The position numbers and the translations under genes were made by a program. Below the pieces are notes generated by a model. The model had not been told where the DNA came from. It saw nothing but the letters and a program-made list of their open reading frames with translations, and searched no databases. This document shows positions 42,490 through 50,681 of a DNA stretch of 64,000 bases, piece by piece. The stretch comes from SXOA01 sp046593355 (GTDB lineage: Bacteria; Planctomycetota; Planctomycetia; Pirellulales; Pirellulaceae), in NCBI GenBank assembly GCA_046593355.1, contig JBKJNY010000193.1, positions 8,092 to 72,091 on the forward strand. The letters are read 5' to 3'. How positions within the stretch are numbered: the first letter of the stretch is position 1; each line of letters begins with the position of its first letter.

Positions 42490-43761
42490 ATGCAGGCCCC
42501 ATACGTTTTCGTTAGCTACAGCCATGATTCCGAATCGCATAGGAGCAGAGTTCTCTCATTTTGTGCACGTTTGAGAGAAGACGGCATTAACGTTATTTCT
42601 GACCATCGTGTCGCTTCACCGCCAGAGGGTTGGCCGCGATGGATGCAGGGTCAAATTGCGAGTTCTAACTTCGTTCTCTTAGTGATGACTGAAACTTACA
42701 GGCGGCGTTTTGAAGGTCGTGAGCTCCAAAATGGGAAAGGCGCAACCTTCGAAGGATTCCTGGTAACGCAAGCAGTCTATGACAGTAATTGCCAGAACAG
42801 GCGATTTATTCCGGTAGTTTTCAGCACCGATGATCGTGTACACATTCCGGCGATCTTGCAAGCAGCTACTTCCTATAACGTAAAGCTCCGTAGCGAATAC
42901 AACCGCCTTTACGCAGCATTGACTTCACAACCAGTCATTTCGCTACCCGACCTTGGCGACCTACGAAGAGTCCCCTCAAAAGCCATTGTCCCTCATGAAT
43001 TTGACGATGAGGATTCAAGCGAGCCAGACCTTTTTGAGCAGCCTACCTGGGTGGACGATAGCGACGTCGTCGCCACACAAGTAGATTCGTGCGTTATTGA
43101 ATTGCGAATCCGGAGAGATTTCAACACATTTTCTAGCGATGACCAGCGTAGGCTACTAGATACTATTGGTAACTTACTAAATATTTCAGGAGAAATTAAG
43201 GTTGTCTCAAAGCTACCCGGGAGCGTACTATTGAGTCTCGAGATGCGTCCCGACCAGGCAGAGTCGCTGTATTGGCTTGTTCATCAAGGCTCCCTGCGCG
43301 GCTTCGACCTAAGCGAAGCTCGTTTGTTATCAGAATCCGAAGCGGAATCAACCAAGCTGGCCACGCCTGCCGACAAAACGCTAAGAGTCAAATCTGTTTT
43401 GGAGAAAGCTGAGAAGCTTTATGCCAAGACTAATGATTGGGTCGTCTTTTTCCGTGAAATTCTGGGAGTGAACGGGTTGGTGCGCCGTCTCTATCCCACC
43501 CCCGAGGAATTGGCCGCCTTCGAGGGGACATCCGAGTACGCGGACATACAGAAGATGGTCAGGCGTCTGCGGGACAAACCGACGGCCCTGACCGACGGAC
43601 AGGAAGTTACACGGGTGATTACCGTCCGTCTTCCGGCCAGCGTACACGAGTTCTTGAAAGCCGAGGCCCACGACCGCAAGACCAGTGTCAACCAACTCTG
43701 CATCACCAAGTTGTTGCAAGTGATGGATGACGATTCCAGGCGTGACATGAAATCCGCATGA
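42490..43761 (+). CDS. SEFIR-domain protein with middle domain and C-terminal ribbon-helix-helix module
   Basis: ATG 42490 is preceded by GAGG. The 423-residue protein has a SEFIR domain (TIR-related) at ~4-145: YVFVSYSHDSESHRSRVL, RLREDGINVISDHRVASPPE, GWPRWMQGQIASSNFVLLVM, TETYRRRFEG and RRFIPVVF. Residues ~199-282 form a second compact unit (CVIELRIRRDFNTFSSDDQR, GSVLLSLEMRPDQAESLYWL) resembling adaptor-like domains of bacterial conflict proteins, which I cannot name with certainty. Residues ~300-365 are helical and ~374-411 an RHH DNA-binding domain (TRVITVRLPASVHEFLKAEA). The last 110 residues nearly match the protein at 25013-25441. Bacterial SEFIR/TIR proteins often signal or deplete NAD in phage defence; that role is inference. 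The 5' part is AT-rich compared with the 3' part. Confidence 0.82.
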   Translation: MQAPYVFVSYSHDSESHRSRVLSFCARLREDGINVISDHRVASPPEGWPRWMQGQIASSNFVLLVMTETYRRRFEGRELQNGKGATFEGFLVTQAVYDSNCQNRRFIPVVFSTDDRVHIPAILQAATSYNVKLRSEYNRLYAALTSQPVISLPDLGDLRRVPSKAIVPHEFDDEDSSEPDLFEQPTWVDDSDVVATQVDSCVIELRIRRDFNTFSSDDQRRLLDTIGNLLNISGEIKVVSKLPGSVLLSLEMRPDQAESLYWLVHQGSLRGFDLSEARLLSESEAESTKLATPADKTLRVKSVLEKAEKLYAKTNDWVVFFREILGVNGLVRRLYPTPEELAAFEGTSEYADIQKMVRRLRDKPTALTDGQEVTRVITVRLPASVHEFLKAEAHDRKTSVNQLCITKLLQVMDDDSRRDMKSA

Positions 43762-43801
43762 AACGAAAACCACGTAAATCACGTCGTCGAAGGAAAAGAC
43801 A

Positions 43802-43846
43802 AAAGGGGACATTCTAACTTTTTCTGAAAAGTAGAATGTCCCCTTT
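43802..43846. repeat. Hairpin repeat with AAAGGGGACATTCTA arms
   Basis: Arms 43802-43816 (AAAGGGGACATTCTA) and 43832-43846 (TAGAATGTCCCCTTT) pair perfectly and continue inward with ACTTTT/AAAAGT after one bulged base. Palindromes of this wording are widely dispersed in other bacteria and often lie near RAYT genes (recollection). It starts 40 bp after the SEFIR gene and ends just before the next open frame. Confidence 0.82.
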
Positions 43847-43849
43847 GAA

Positions 43850-44647
43850 TTGCCCTTGGAGGATCCCGACATCGCGACCACAGTGGCTTCGGATCACGCC
43901 AGAGGATGGGGGCACCCTGTAAAACGCATTCTCGTTGAACGCCAAACTTTTGATGGCACATTCGTTCCCACTCTACCGGTGGTGAACGGAGTCCCAAACT
44001 TCAGGGCAGTACGCGCGCTGATGCTCGTCCTCCAACTGGGAGCGCGCGAGGCCGTGGGCAAGATGTTCGATCCCAAATTCATTCGCGATTATCGCACGCT
44101 CCTCGATATCTACGTTAACGCTCGCGGAAGGCGCATCAGTTCTGCTTTTGAAGAAACGCCTGCCTATCGCGAGACGCCGGCTCACGACTACCATATTCCG
44201 CAAACCTTCCGTGTGAGCCAAGATTATCGTTTCTGGTCAGGTGTTTATCCGCGTTACGAGGATCTAATCTGGGGGACAATCCTATCTTTTGTGATAGGTG
44301 TACTTCTTGCAGAATACCGCCTTTGGCGCGAGCGAAGGGGTCAAATTGAGAAGAAAACCGAAGAGCCTGCGAACGCCTCAGCACAGGGCTCTTCCTGGTT
44401 CGAGGAGGAGACATTGGAAGTGATCGAGGAACTCACGTTCGAAGCGGTCGTGCGCAGCCAAGTGTTCTCGAAGAACGGATCGCCGGACGATGAGGCCCAG
44501 CGCTACTACTACGATGTCATTACAAGAAGCCGGATGACGAAAGGTCGTGATCGCCCCATCGATATGGTTGACGCGACGCAGTCTGCCCGCGCGGTGCGAC
44601 GAATCCTCGTAAGAGTTGTTCGGAGTGGATCGCAACAAACGCTCTGA
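43850..44647 (+). CDS. Hypothetical single-helix membrane protein, 5' end uncertain
   Basis: The frame is open from 43835 and has no early ATG. Possible starts are TTG 43850, GTG 43883 or ATG 44021. From 43850 the product has 265 residues. One membrane helix is clear at about 139-156 (LIWGTILSFVIGVLLAEY), followed by arginines, so the C-terminal ~105 residues (ETLEVIEELTFEAVVRSQVF and on) are probably cytoplasmic. The N-terminal part has VPNFRAVRALMLVLQLGARE. I recognise no family. The hairpin repeat lies directly upstream and the frame begins without a start codon of usual type, so this may be the remainder of a gene whose 5' end was replaced. Confidence 0.55.
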   Translation: MPLEDPDIATTVASDHARGWGHPVKRILVERQTFDGTFVPTLPVVNGVPNFRAVRALMLVLQLGAREAVGKMFDPKFIRDYRTLLDIYVNARGRRISSAFEETPAYRETPAHDYHIPQTFRVSQDYRFWSGVYPRYEDLIWGTILSFVIGVLLAEYRLWRERRGQIEKKTEEPANASAQGSSWFEEETLEVIEELTFEAVVRSQVFSKNGSPDDEAQRYYYDVITRSRMTKGRDRPIDMVDATQSARAVRRILVRVVRSGSQQTL

Positions 44648-44753
44648 GGCACGACCGGCAAGCGAAACTTCTTCAAAACGACTCCCTTGCGCGTTTTTCT
44701 CTTCGATCAACTCCAGCCGTCAGGTGAGCGCTGAGATTCATCGACGTTCCCAT

Positions 44754-45005
44754 TCACTGAACCAGCACTCCCAGATGCAGGGGAGCGGAGTGCCCAATTC
44801 GCAAGGTATGAGTCAGCCGATCAGGAAGAGCGTCGATGGCGGCGTTGACGGCTTCGTCAAACGTCGCGCCAATGAAATGGTTGCCGGACGAGGGCTCAAT
44901 GCAGACGTACCGGTCGGGATACTCTCGTTCCAATTGGGGCCGAAACCGCGACTCGTAGATTTTTCGTGCCTGCTGGGCGGCAGTTTTCGATTCTTCCGAG
45001 ATCAT
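44754..45005 (-). CDS. Small conserved protein of unknown function, 83 residues
   Basis: ATG 45005 follows GGAGGAAGTGCC, a strong ribosome-binding site. The product reads MISEESKTAAQQARKIYESR, continues with LEREYPDRYVCIEPSSGNHF, then IGATFDEAVNAAIDALPDRL and ends THTLRIGHSAPLHLGVLVQ. Proteins of this pattern (E/D-x-x-Y-V-x-IEP-SG-x-x-F-x-x-T then RIG) occur in cyanobacteria and planctomycetes, often next to an aspartyl-protease-like gene, as I recall; no such partner is present here. It starts 43 bp after the PSCyt1/DUF1549 gene on the same strand and may be co-transcribed with it. Confidence 0.72.
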   Translation of the reverse strand: MISEESKTAAQQARKIYESRFRPQLEREYPDRYVCIEPSSGNHFIGATFDEAVNAAIDALPDRLTHTLRIGHSAPLHLGVLVQ

Positions 45006-45048
45006 GGCACTTCCTCCGAGAGCTGATGCACCTATCGCCTCTGATTGG

Positions 45049-47958
45049 TTATGGCACGAATACAAATTCGTTGCTATTGAGCACGGCCCTGCATAAGGCC
45101 GCCAGGCCGTGCCCTTGGATCAGGGCCATCGCGCCGGCCTGTTCCTGTTCGCTCGGTTCGCGGCTGAAGGTGAGGAGGAAAAGTTGGCGGGTCTGGGCGG
45201 CGGGGTCTGCTCCGGATTCGGATGTTATGCGAGTGGCGAGGAGGTCGGACTGTTGGAGCATGAAGGGGCTGTTGAAGAGATTGAGGGCCTGCAGAGCGGT
45301 GGTGGAGCGGCTGCGCTTGGCAGTCGCCTGGCCGGCGTCGGGGCAGTCGAGGGTGCCGAAGATGGGGTCCTGCTCGATGCGGACCTTCGTCATGTAGATC
45401 ATCCGCCGCCATTCATCGCGGGTCCATTCGTTTTTGGGGTTATAGACTCGCACATAGTTGTCGTTGGGGAGAAACACGCTGTACCCAGGCCCATGCATGG
45501 AGAGGTCGAGCGAGCCAGCAACCGCCAGGACGCTATCCCGCACGACCTCCGCCTCCAGCCGTCGCGGCGGATAGCGCCACAAGAGCCGCGACGAAGCGTC
45601 CACCGCCAGCCCCTTCTCCTGCGGTCGGCTGGATTGCCGATACGGTGCCGAGGTGAGTATCAGCCGGTGGATTTTCTTCGGCGACCAATTGCCGCGAATG
45701 AGCTCGCTGGCCAAGCGGTCGAGCAGCTCGGGATGGGTCGGCGGGATGCCGTTTTTGCCAAAGTCGCTGGGTGTGGCGACGATGCCAGTCCCGAAATGAT
45801 GTTGCCAGAGGCGATTCGCCATGACTCGGGCGGGCAACGGGTTTTCCCGCGTAATGTGCCAATTGGCAAGCGCAACGCGGCGAGCTTGTTCTTGCTCATT
45901 GGTCTTGAGGCTCAGCGACCCAATGACGCCCAGCGCATCCGGCGGCACTTCCTCTCGCTGCTGTATGGGATCGCCGCGGTAGAGGCGATGGGTCGCTCCC
46001 GGCTGACTGAACGTACCGGCGTAGGCGATGTTGACATTTTGCAGCGACTTGAGCTTCTCGGCCAGGCGCTGGCTTTCCGCGGCGAGCCCTTCGGCTTGAA
46101 TTCGCTGCTGAGCGGGGAGAGAAGCAAAGCGATTGACGACGTTCGCCGCAGCGCTTCCTAGCAGCGATCGGTCTTGCGAGCTCGCCACGAGTTGCCATTT
46201 TCCCTTAACCCGCTGAAGCGGGTTACTACGAACTTCCTCGTCAGCGACTTCGATCTTGTACTTCACGGCCAGCCGGTCCGCATACGCGCCGTTGCGGTCG
46301 CGGCCCCAGACAATCCGCTCAATCTCCGCCGGCTCTTTCAGCTCAAGAAGCACCCAGCCGCTGCCGGGCGTATCGGAGATCCAGCTTTGCGAGTTGCCGT
46401 ACTTGCCGTCGTTGACATGCTCCAGTTTATGAATCGCAAAACCGGCAAAATTGCCGGAAGAAGCGGCCTTAGCGCCGGAAGACGCGAGAGCCAGGTTCGG
46501 CGGCGGGGATTCTCCGGCACTCACGGCATAGACTTCCATTTCATCCAGGCAGGGCTCCGAAGAATTAGTTGACTCGATGGTGAAACGGATGAACCGGGCC
46601 TTCACGGGAGGGAATCGCTCGATGTTGACGCGGGAATTCACTGCGGGGCGGAGCTTATCCGCGGGTGGATTGCTCTCCACGCTCGCCAGCGGCTCATGAG
46701 CCTGCTCGAGGGAACGCAACTGGGCCTCGACGTCGGCGAGGCGTTTCTGAATCGCGGCGATTTCTATGTCGCGGCTCTTATCAGAAGTGGTTCGCAGCGG
46801 CCGCGTTCCGTGTTGCACGCCGGCAAAAACGGCTTGCAGTGAGTAATAGTCCTGCTGCGTGATGGGGTCAAACTTGTGGTTGTGGCAGCGGGCACAGCCG
46901 GTGGTCAGGCCGAGGAAGGTCATGCCGGTGACGCTCACGATGTCCGCCAGTTCGTCCTGCCGCTGCATCAGCGTCAGGTTGATATCCGGGCTTTTCACTT
47001 GGTCCATCGGTCCCGCGACGAGGTAGCCGGTGGCCGCATCCTCTCCAACGCTATCCCCGGCGAGCTGCTCGAAGACGAACCGGTCATACGGTTTGTCGGC
47101 GTTGAATGCGCGGATGACGTAATCGCGGTAATGGTACGCCTCCGGCCGTGGCGTATTGGTTTCAAAGCCGTTCGTCTCGGCAAAGCGGACCACGTCGAGC
47201 CAATGCCGGGCCCACCGCTCTCCGTGCCGGGGACTCGCCAGCAGCCGGTCGATAAGCCGCTCGTAGGCATCGGGCTGTGCGTCGGCGACGAATTCCGCCA
47301 CGTTTTCGGGTGTCGGCGGCAGCCCAATGACGTCGAAGTAGATGCGGCGGATCAGTGTGACGCGATCCGCCGGGGACGAGAAATCGAGGCCGCTATCACT
47401 GAGCTTATCGAGCAAGTAGCCATCAACCAGGTTGTTACCCCGTGGATCAGCAGCCGCCTTCGGCAGCGACACTTTCACCGGCTGGAAGGACCAATGATCG
47501 GTGGTCAGTTTATCCCCCGCGCCGCCGGCATCCGGCCAGGACAACCCCTGATCGACCCAGGCCCGCAAGATGCCAATCTCGTCCGCCGTCAGCCGCTTGC
47601 CTTCCGGCGGCATCTTGAGGTCCGGCAAAAGTCCAGCGACGGCGTTGATCAGCGGGCTCTCATCGCTCTTGCCCACCACCAGCGGCTTGTCTCCCCAGTC
47701 GCCGCCGCGAAGCGCCGCCCCCTTCTGATCCAGCCGAAAGCTGCTTTCCTGCTTGTCAGGGCCGTGGCATTTGTAGCAATGCGTTTGCAGTATCGGCTGG
47801 ACATCTCTGGCGTAGTCCACCGTTCTTGTGGCGGCTGCGGGAAGCATCGGCTTCTCCTCCGCTGCGGTCATTGGGACAGTCCGCAGCAGGGCGAATAGCG
47901 CGAGAAACGGCGGCAGCCAGGAAGGCGTAAACTTGCGAATGAAGCGATAGGAATGCAT
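45049..47958 (-). CDS. PSCyt1/DUF1549/DUF1553 planctomycete cytochrome protein with discoidin-like insert
   Basis: The 969-residue secreted protein starts MHSYRFIRKFTPSWLPPFLA (signal peptide ending near TAAEEK). PSCyt1 is at ~45-150 with the heme motif CYKCH in ILQTHCYKCHGPDKQE. DUF1549 follows (DGYLLDKLSDSGLDFS, RIYFDVIGLPPTPENVAEFV, RHGERWARHWLDVVRFAETNG). A discoidin-like carbohydrate-binding segment lies around 430-590 (RFIRFTIESTNSSEPCLDEM, GWVLLELKEPAEIERIVWGR). DUF1553 closes the protein (RVMANRLWQHHFGTGIVATP, LEAEVVRDSVLAVAGSLD). The family is exported and linked to polysaccharide use in planctomycetes. Its usual partner DUF1501 gene lies at 39891-41354 beyond the inserted region. 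Confidence 0.93.
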   Translation of the reverse strand: MHSYRFIRKFTPSWLPPFLALFALLRTVPMTAAEEKPMLPAAATRTVDYARDVQPILQTHCYKCHGPDKQESSFRLDQKGAALRGGDWGDKPLVVGKSDESPLINAVAGLLPDLKMPPEGKRLTADEIGILRAWVDQGLSWPDAGGAGDKLTTDHWSFQPVKVSLPKAAADPRGNNLVDGYLLDKLSDSGLDFSSPADRVTLIRRIYFDVIGLPPTPENVAEFVADAQPDAYERLIDRLLASPRHGERWARHWLDVVRFAETNGFETNTPRPEAYHYRDYVIRAFNADKPYDRFVFEQLAGDSVGEDAATGYLVAGPMDQVKSPDINLTLMQRQDELADIVSVTGMTFLGLTTGCARCHNHKFDPITQQDYYSLQAVFAGVQHGTRPLRTTSDKSRDIEIAAIQKRLADVEAQLRSLEQAHEPLASVESNPPADKLRPAVNSRVNIERFPPVKARFIRFTIESTNSSEPCLDEMEVYAVSAGESPPPNLALASSGAKAASSGNFAGFAIHKLEHVNDGKYGNSQSWISDTPGSGWVLLELKEPAEIERIVWGRDRNGAYADRLAVKYKIEVADEEVRSNPLQRVKGKWQLVASSQDRSLLGSAAANVVNRFASLPAQQRIQAEGLAAESQRLAEKLKSLQNVNIAYAGTFSQPGATHRLYRGDPIQQREEVPPDALGVIGSLSLKTNEQEQARRVALANWHITRENPLPARVMANRLWQHHFGTGIVATPSDFGKNGIPPTHPELLDRLASELIRGNWSPKKIHRLILTSAPYRQSSRPQEKGLAVDASSRLLWRYPPRRLEAEVVRDSVLAVAGSLDLSMHGPGYSVFLPNDNYVRVYNPKNEWTRDEWRRMIYMTKVRIEQDPIFGTLDCPDAGQATAKRSRSTTALQALNLFNSPFMLQQSDLLATRITSESGADPAAQTRQLFLLTFSREPSEQEQAGAMALIQGHGLAALCRAVLNSNEFVFVP

Positions 47959-48031
47959 GTGCTCCAGTCTAACCAATCATAGTGGCGATGGGACGACTAT
48001 CTCGCTTCCCGGGGACGACTAGAATAGGGCC

Positions 48032-49924
48032 GTGAGCCCGGCTTCTTCCAAATCGACTTCGTCCCAGCCGGCTTTGCCAGAAACCGCGGACCTGCCTGCT
48101 GGAAACGAGACGCGGCGGACGTTCTTCACGATAGCCAGCGAACTGGAGATGCTCACCGCGGACGTAGCGGCCAAGCTGGCGGCAGACGCGGACACTCAGC
48201 AGATTCTGCCCGCCCATCTGGCATTGCGGCAGGGGCTGCTCAGCCCGTCGCAGGTGGACATCATCGAGACCCTGATGCGGCCGAGAGATGCAGTGCCGGG
48301 ATACGCCATTTTGGGGCTGCTCGGCAAAGGGGGGATGGGGGTCGTTTATCGGGCGCGGCAGAAGAGCCTGGACCGGATTGTGGCGCTCAAGACTGTGCTG
48401 GTCAGCCAGCTCGCGGACGCTTCCGCCGTCCAGCGGTTCGAGCAAGAAGCTCAGGCGGTCGCGCGGCTCATGCATCCGCATATCATCGCGGCTTACGACT
48501 TCGGCCGGCACGAAGGGCGGCTGTTCTTTGCGATGGAGCTGGTCGAGGGAGAAGACGTGGAGAAGCTGGCCGCGCGCGTCGGGCCGCTCGATGAGGCGCT
48601 CGCGTGGGGTCTGTTGCGGCAGGCGGCTGCGGGGCTGGCGCACGGTGCGAAGAGCGGCGTCGTCCACCGGGACATCAAGCCGGCCAACCTCCTGCTCGTG
48701 CAGCCGCCGGAAGGCTTTCCCCTGCCGGCCGGCATGCCGCTGGTGAAGATCGCCGACTTTGGTCTGGCACTGCTGTCCGGGGACGAAGGGGGCATCGAGC
48801 GGACGCGGCTGACAATGGCCAACACCACGATGGGCAGCCCGCATTACATGGCCCCGGAGCAGATGGACGGCGGAGCCGTGGATCTGCGGACCGATATTTA
48901 CGCCCTCGGCGCTACTGCCTGGCAGATGCTCGCGGGCCAGCCGCCACTGGCCGGCAAGACGCTGTTGCAAATCATGTCCCACAAGTTGACGGCGGAGATG
49001 GGGCCGATCCGCGAAATCAACCCGCGCATTAGCGAGGCATCAGCGCAACTCGTCGCCCTGATGCTCCGCCGAGATCCGCGACAGCGGCCCGCAAGTTATG
49101 AGGAGCTGCTGAAGAAGATTGATGCGCTGGGCAAGAGCGATGCGGCCGTGCATTTGGGGGAGACGGCAGTGATTCCGCTGCTGGAGAAGCAGGAGAAAGT
49201 GACTCGTTCATCAAAGCCCGACGCGTCACCGCCGAAACAAGTCCCCCCAAAGATGCGGCGGTGGCTCATCCCGGCGGGTGCGGGCGTTGGCGCACTGATC
49301 TTGATTCTGCTCCTTGCCGCCGGGATTCGCAATCGATCACCGCCAACCGCGAAGCGAGAGCTTCGCGGCTCAGGGAAATCTATCGCCCTCTTCAACGGCG
49401 AGAACCTGCGTGGCTGGCAAAACCTCGGTGGAGCCTGGCGTCCCGGCAAGGACGACGAAGGAGCCAGAGTGCTGATCGGAGCGGATGGCGTCATTGCCCG
49501 CAAGCTGCCGCCACTACCGGGAGCCGTGGAGCCGCCGCAGTTCTATCAAATTGAGTTCGGTTTTTCGTTCCAACAGGCGGAAGCCGTGGAAATTCACTTC
49601 GACCTGGCGAATCATCAAGAGAGCCGGGCCGTGCTTCGCATGACCCGCGCGGGGAGCGTGCTGGGCTACTGTGACGGCGACCGGGCCGCGTTTATTCCGG
49701 GTAAAACCACTCGCCCGCCGCAGCCGTTTGCCAAGGAGGTGGACGAGCTGCACAGCGTCAAGCTGGAGCGGCAGCCCGGCGGTTGGATCGCCAGCGTCGA
49801 CGGTGCGGATGTTGGCACATTGCCGCTCTATCATCAGCAGCCCTTGAGCGAGTTTCGGCTGCGGGTGGAAAAAGGGCCGGCCTGGCTGGAAAATTTCGTC
49901 CTTGAGGAGCTGACAGGCAAATGA
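48032..49924 (+). CDS. Transmembrane Ser/Thr protein kinase with C-terminal DUF1080-like domain
   Basis: The 630-residue protein starts at GTG 48032, close after AGGG. Residues 1-85 are a helical leader (QILPAHLALRQGLLSPSQVD). The kinase is at ~90-360: GLLGKGGMGVVYRA, VALKTV, VVHRDIKPANLLL, KIADFGLAL and GSPHYMAPEQM are all intact. A membrane helix lies near 412-434 (WLIPAGAGVGALILILLLAA). The outside part begins SIALFNGENLRGWQNLGGAW, as in DUF1080 (3-keto-glucoside hydrolase-like, concanavalin fold), and could sense a ligand. The next gene overlaps by ATGA, so the two are translationally coupled. The start is the least certain part. Confidence 0.9.
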   Translation: MSPASSKSTSSQPALPETADLPAGNETRRTFFTIASELEMLTADVAAKLAADADTQQILPAHLALRQGLLSPSQVDIIETLMRPRDAVPGYAILGLLGKGGMGVVYRARQKSLDRIVALKTVLVSQLADASAVQRFEQEAQAVARLMHPHIIAAYDFGRHEGRLFFAMELVEGEDVEKLAARVGPLDEALAWGLLRQAAAGLAHGAKSGVVHRDIKPANLLLVQPPEGFPLPAGMPLVKIADFGLALLSGDEGGIERTRLTMANTTMGSPHYMAPEQMDGGAVDLRTDIYALGATAWQMLAGQPPLAGKTLLQIMSHKLTAEMGPIREINPRISEASAQLVALMLRRDPRQRPASYEELLKKIDALGKSDAAVHLGETAVIPLLEKQEKVTRSSKPDASPPKQVPPKMRRWLIPAGAGVGALILILLLAAGIRNRSPPTAKRELRGSGKSIALFNGENLRGWQNLGGAWRPGKDDEGARVLIGADGVIARKLPPLPGAVEPPQFYQIEFGFSFQQAEAVEIHFDLANHQESRAVLRMTRAGSVLGYCDGDRAAFIPGKTTRPPQPFAKEVDELHSVKLERQPGGWIASVDGADVGTLPLYHQQPLSEFRLRVEKGPAWLENFVLEELTGK

Positions 49925-50553
49925 ACAATTCAGGAAGATTTCAGAAGCTGGTCACTTCCGCCGAGGATCTCGCGGATTTGATTGGCGTGCCGAGCGAACT
50001 AGCGGTCAAGAAACAGCGGGCCGAGTTCGATCAGCACATGACACGCTTCATCGCCGAGTCGCCATTCCTGCTCATTGGGACGTTCGCCAGGGACGGCAGC
50101 TGCGATGTCTCTCCCCGCGGCGATGCGCCGGGCGTGGCCAAAGTACTGGATTCGCGGACTTTGGTCATTCCCGAGCGGGCCGGTAATCGCCGCGCCGACA
50201 GCCTGCGAAACATTCTCGAAACCGGCCGCATTGGCCTCTTGTTTCTCGTTCCGGGCCTGGGGGAAACACTGCGCGTCAACGGCCGGGCGTGCGTCATTCG
50301 GGATGACGACGTCCTGGCTACTCTGTCGGTGCAAGGGAAGCAACCAACCGTGGGGATTGGGGTGGAGGTCGAAGAATGCTTCCTACAGTGCGCCAAGGCC
50401 CTCATCCGCTCAAAGCTTTGGCAGGGCGTCGCGAGCCAATCTTCGCTGCCGAGTTTCGCCCAGATCCTGATGGATCAGACACAGATTGAAGGGCACACCG
50501 TGGACTCGCTCCATCAAGCGATAGAAGAATCCTACGCGCAGCGGCTGTACTAG
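49921..50553 (+). CDS. PPOX-type FMN-dependent flavoprotein
   Basis: The 210-residue protein belongs to the pyridoxamine 5'-phosphate oxidase-like superfamily (MSMEG_1061-type). It shows the early block DLIGVPSELAVKKQRAEFDQ, then SPFLLIGTFARDGSCDVSPR and GDAPGVAKVLDSRTLVIPER. AGNRRADSLRNILETGRIGL and GLLFLVPGLGETLRVNGRA follow, containing the FMN-phosphate-contacting Arg/Ser residues, and the end has ECFLQCAKALIRSKLW. Members bind FMN or F420 and act as reductases or oxidases on unknown small molecules. The ATG overlaps the kinase stop codon as ATGA. Confidence 0.87.
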   Translation: MNNSGRFQKLVTSAEDLADLIGVPSELAVKKQRAEFDQHMTRFIAESPFLLIGTFARDGSCDVSPRGDAPGVAKVLDSRTLVIPERAGNRRADSLRNILETGRIGLLFLVPGLGETLRVNGRACVIRDDDVLATLSVQGKQPTVGIGVEVEECFLQCAKALIRSKLWQGVASQSSLPSFAQILMDQTQIEGHTVDSLHQAIEESYAQRLY

Positions 50554-50582
50554 AGTCTGCAACAAACGGTGCGGAAACAAAC

Positions 50583-50615
50583 AGCCCGCGAGGTGCATAA
50601 GGCAGCTCGCGGGCT
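50583..50615 (+). terminator. Possible terminator hairpin after the kinase/flavoprotein operon
   Basis: The stem AGCCCGCGAG (50583-50592) pairs perfectly with CTCGCGGGCT (50606-50615) around a 13-nt loop, 29 bp after the flavoprotein stop. The tail TGTGATT is only weakly T-rich, so termination is plausible rather than certain. Confidence 0.5.
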
Positions 50616-50644
50616 TGTGATTCAGTCAGAAGCAAGAGTGCCAG

Positions 50645-50678
50645 ACCCTCACCCTGGCCCTCTCCCACAGGGAGAGGG
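50645..50678. repeat. Dispersed repeat with CCCTCTCCC...GGGAGAGGG stem (copy 2)
   Basis: ACCCTCACCCTGG is followed by the stem CCCTCTCCC-ACA-GGGAGAGGG, the reverse of the unit at 33835-33868. It ends four bases from the DUF3467 stop, between convergent genes. Confidence 0.75.
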
Positions 50679-50681
50679 AAT

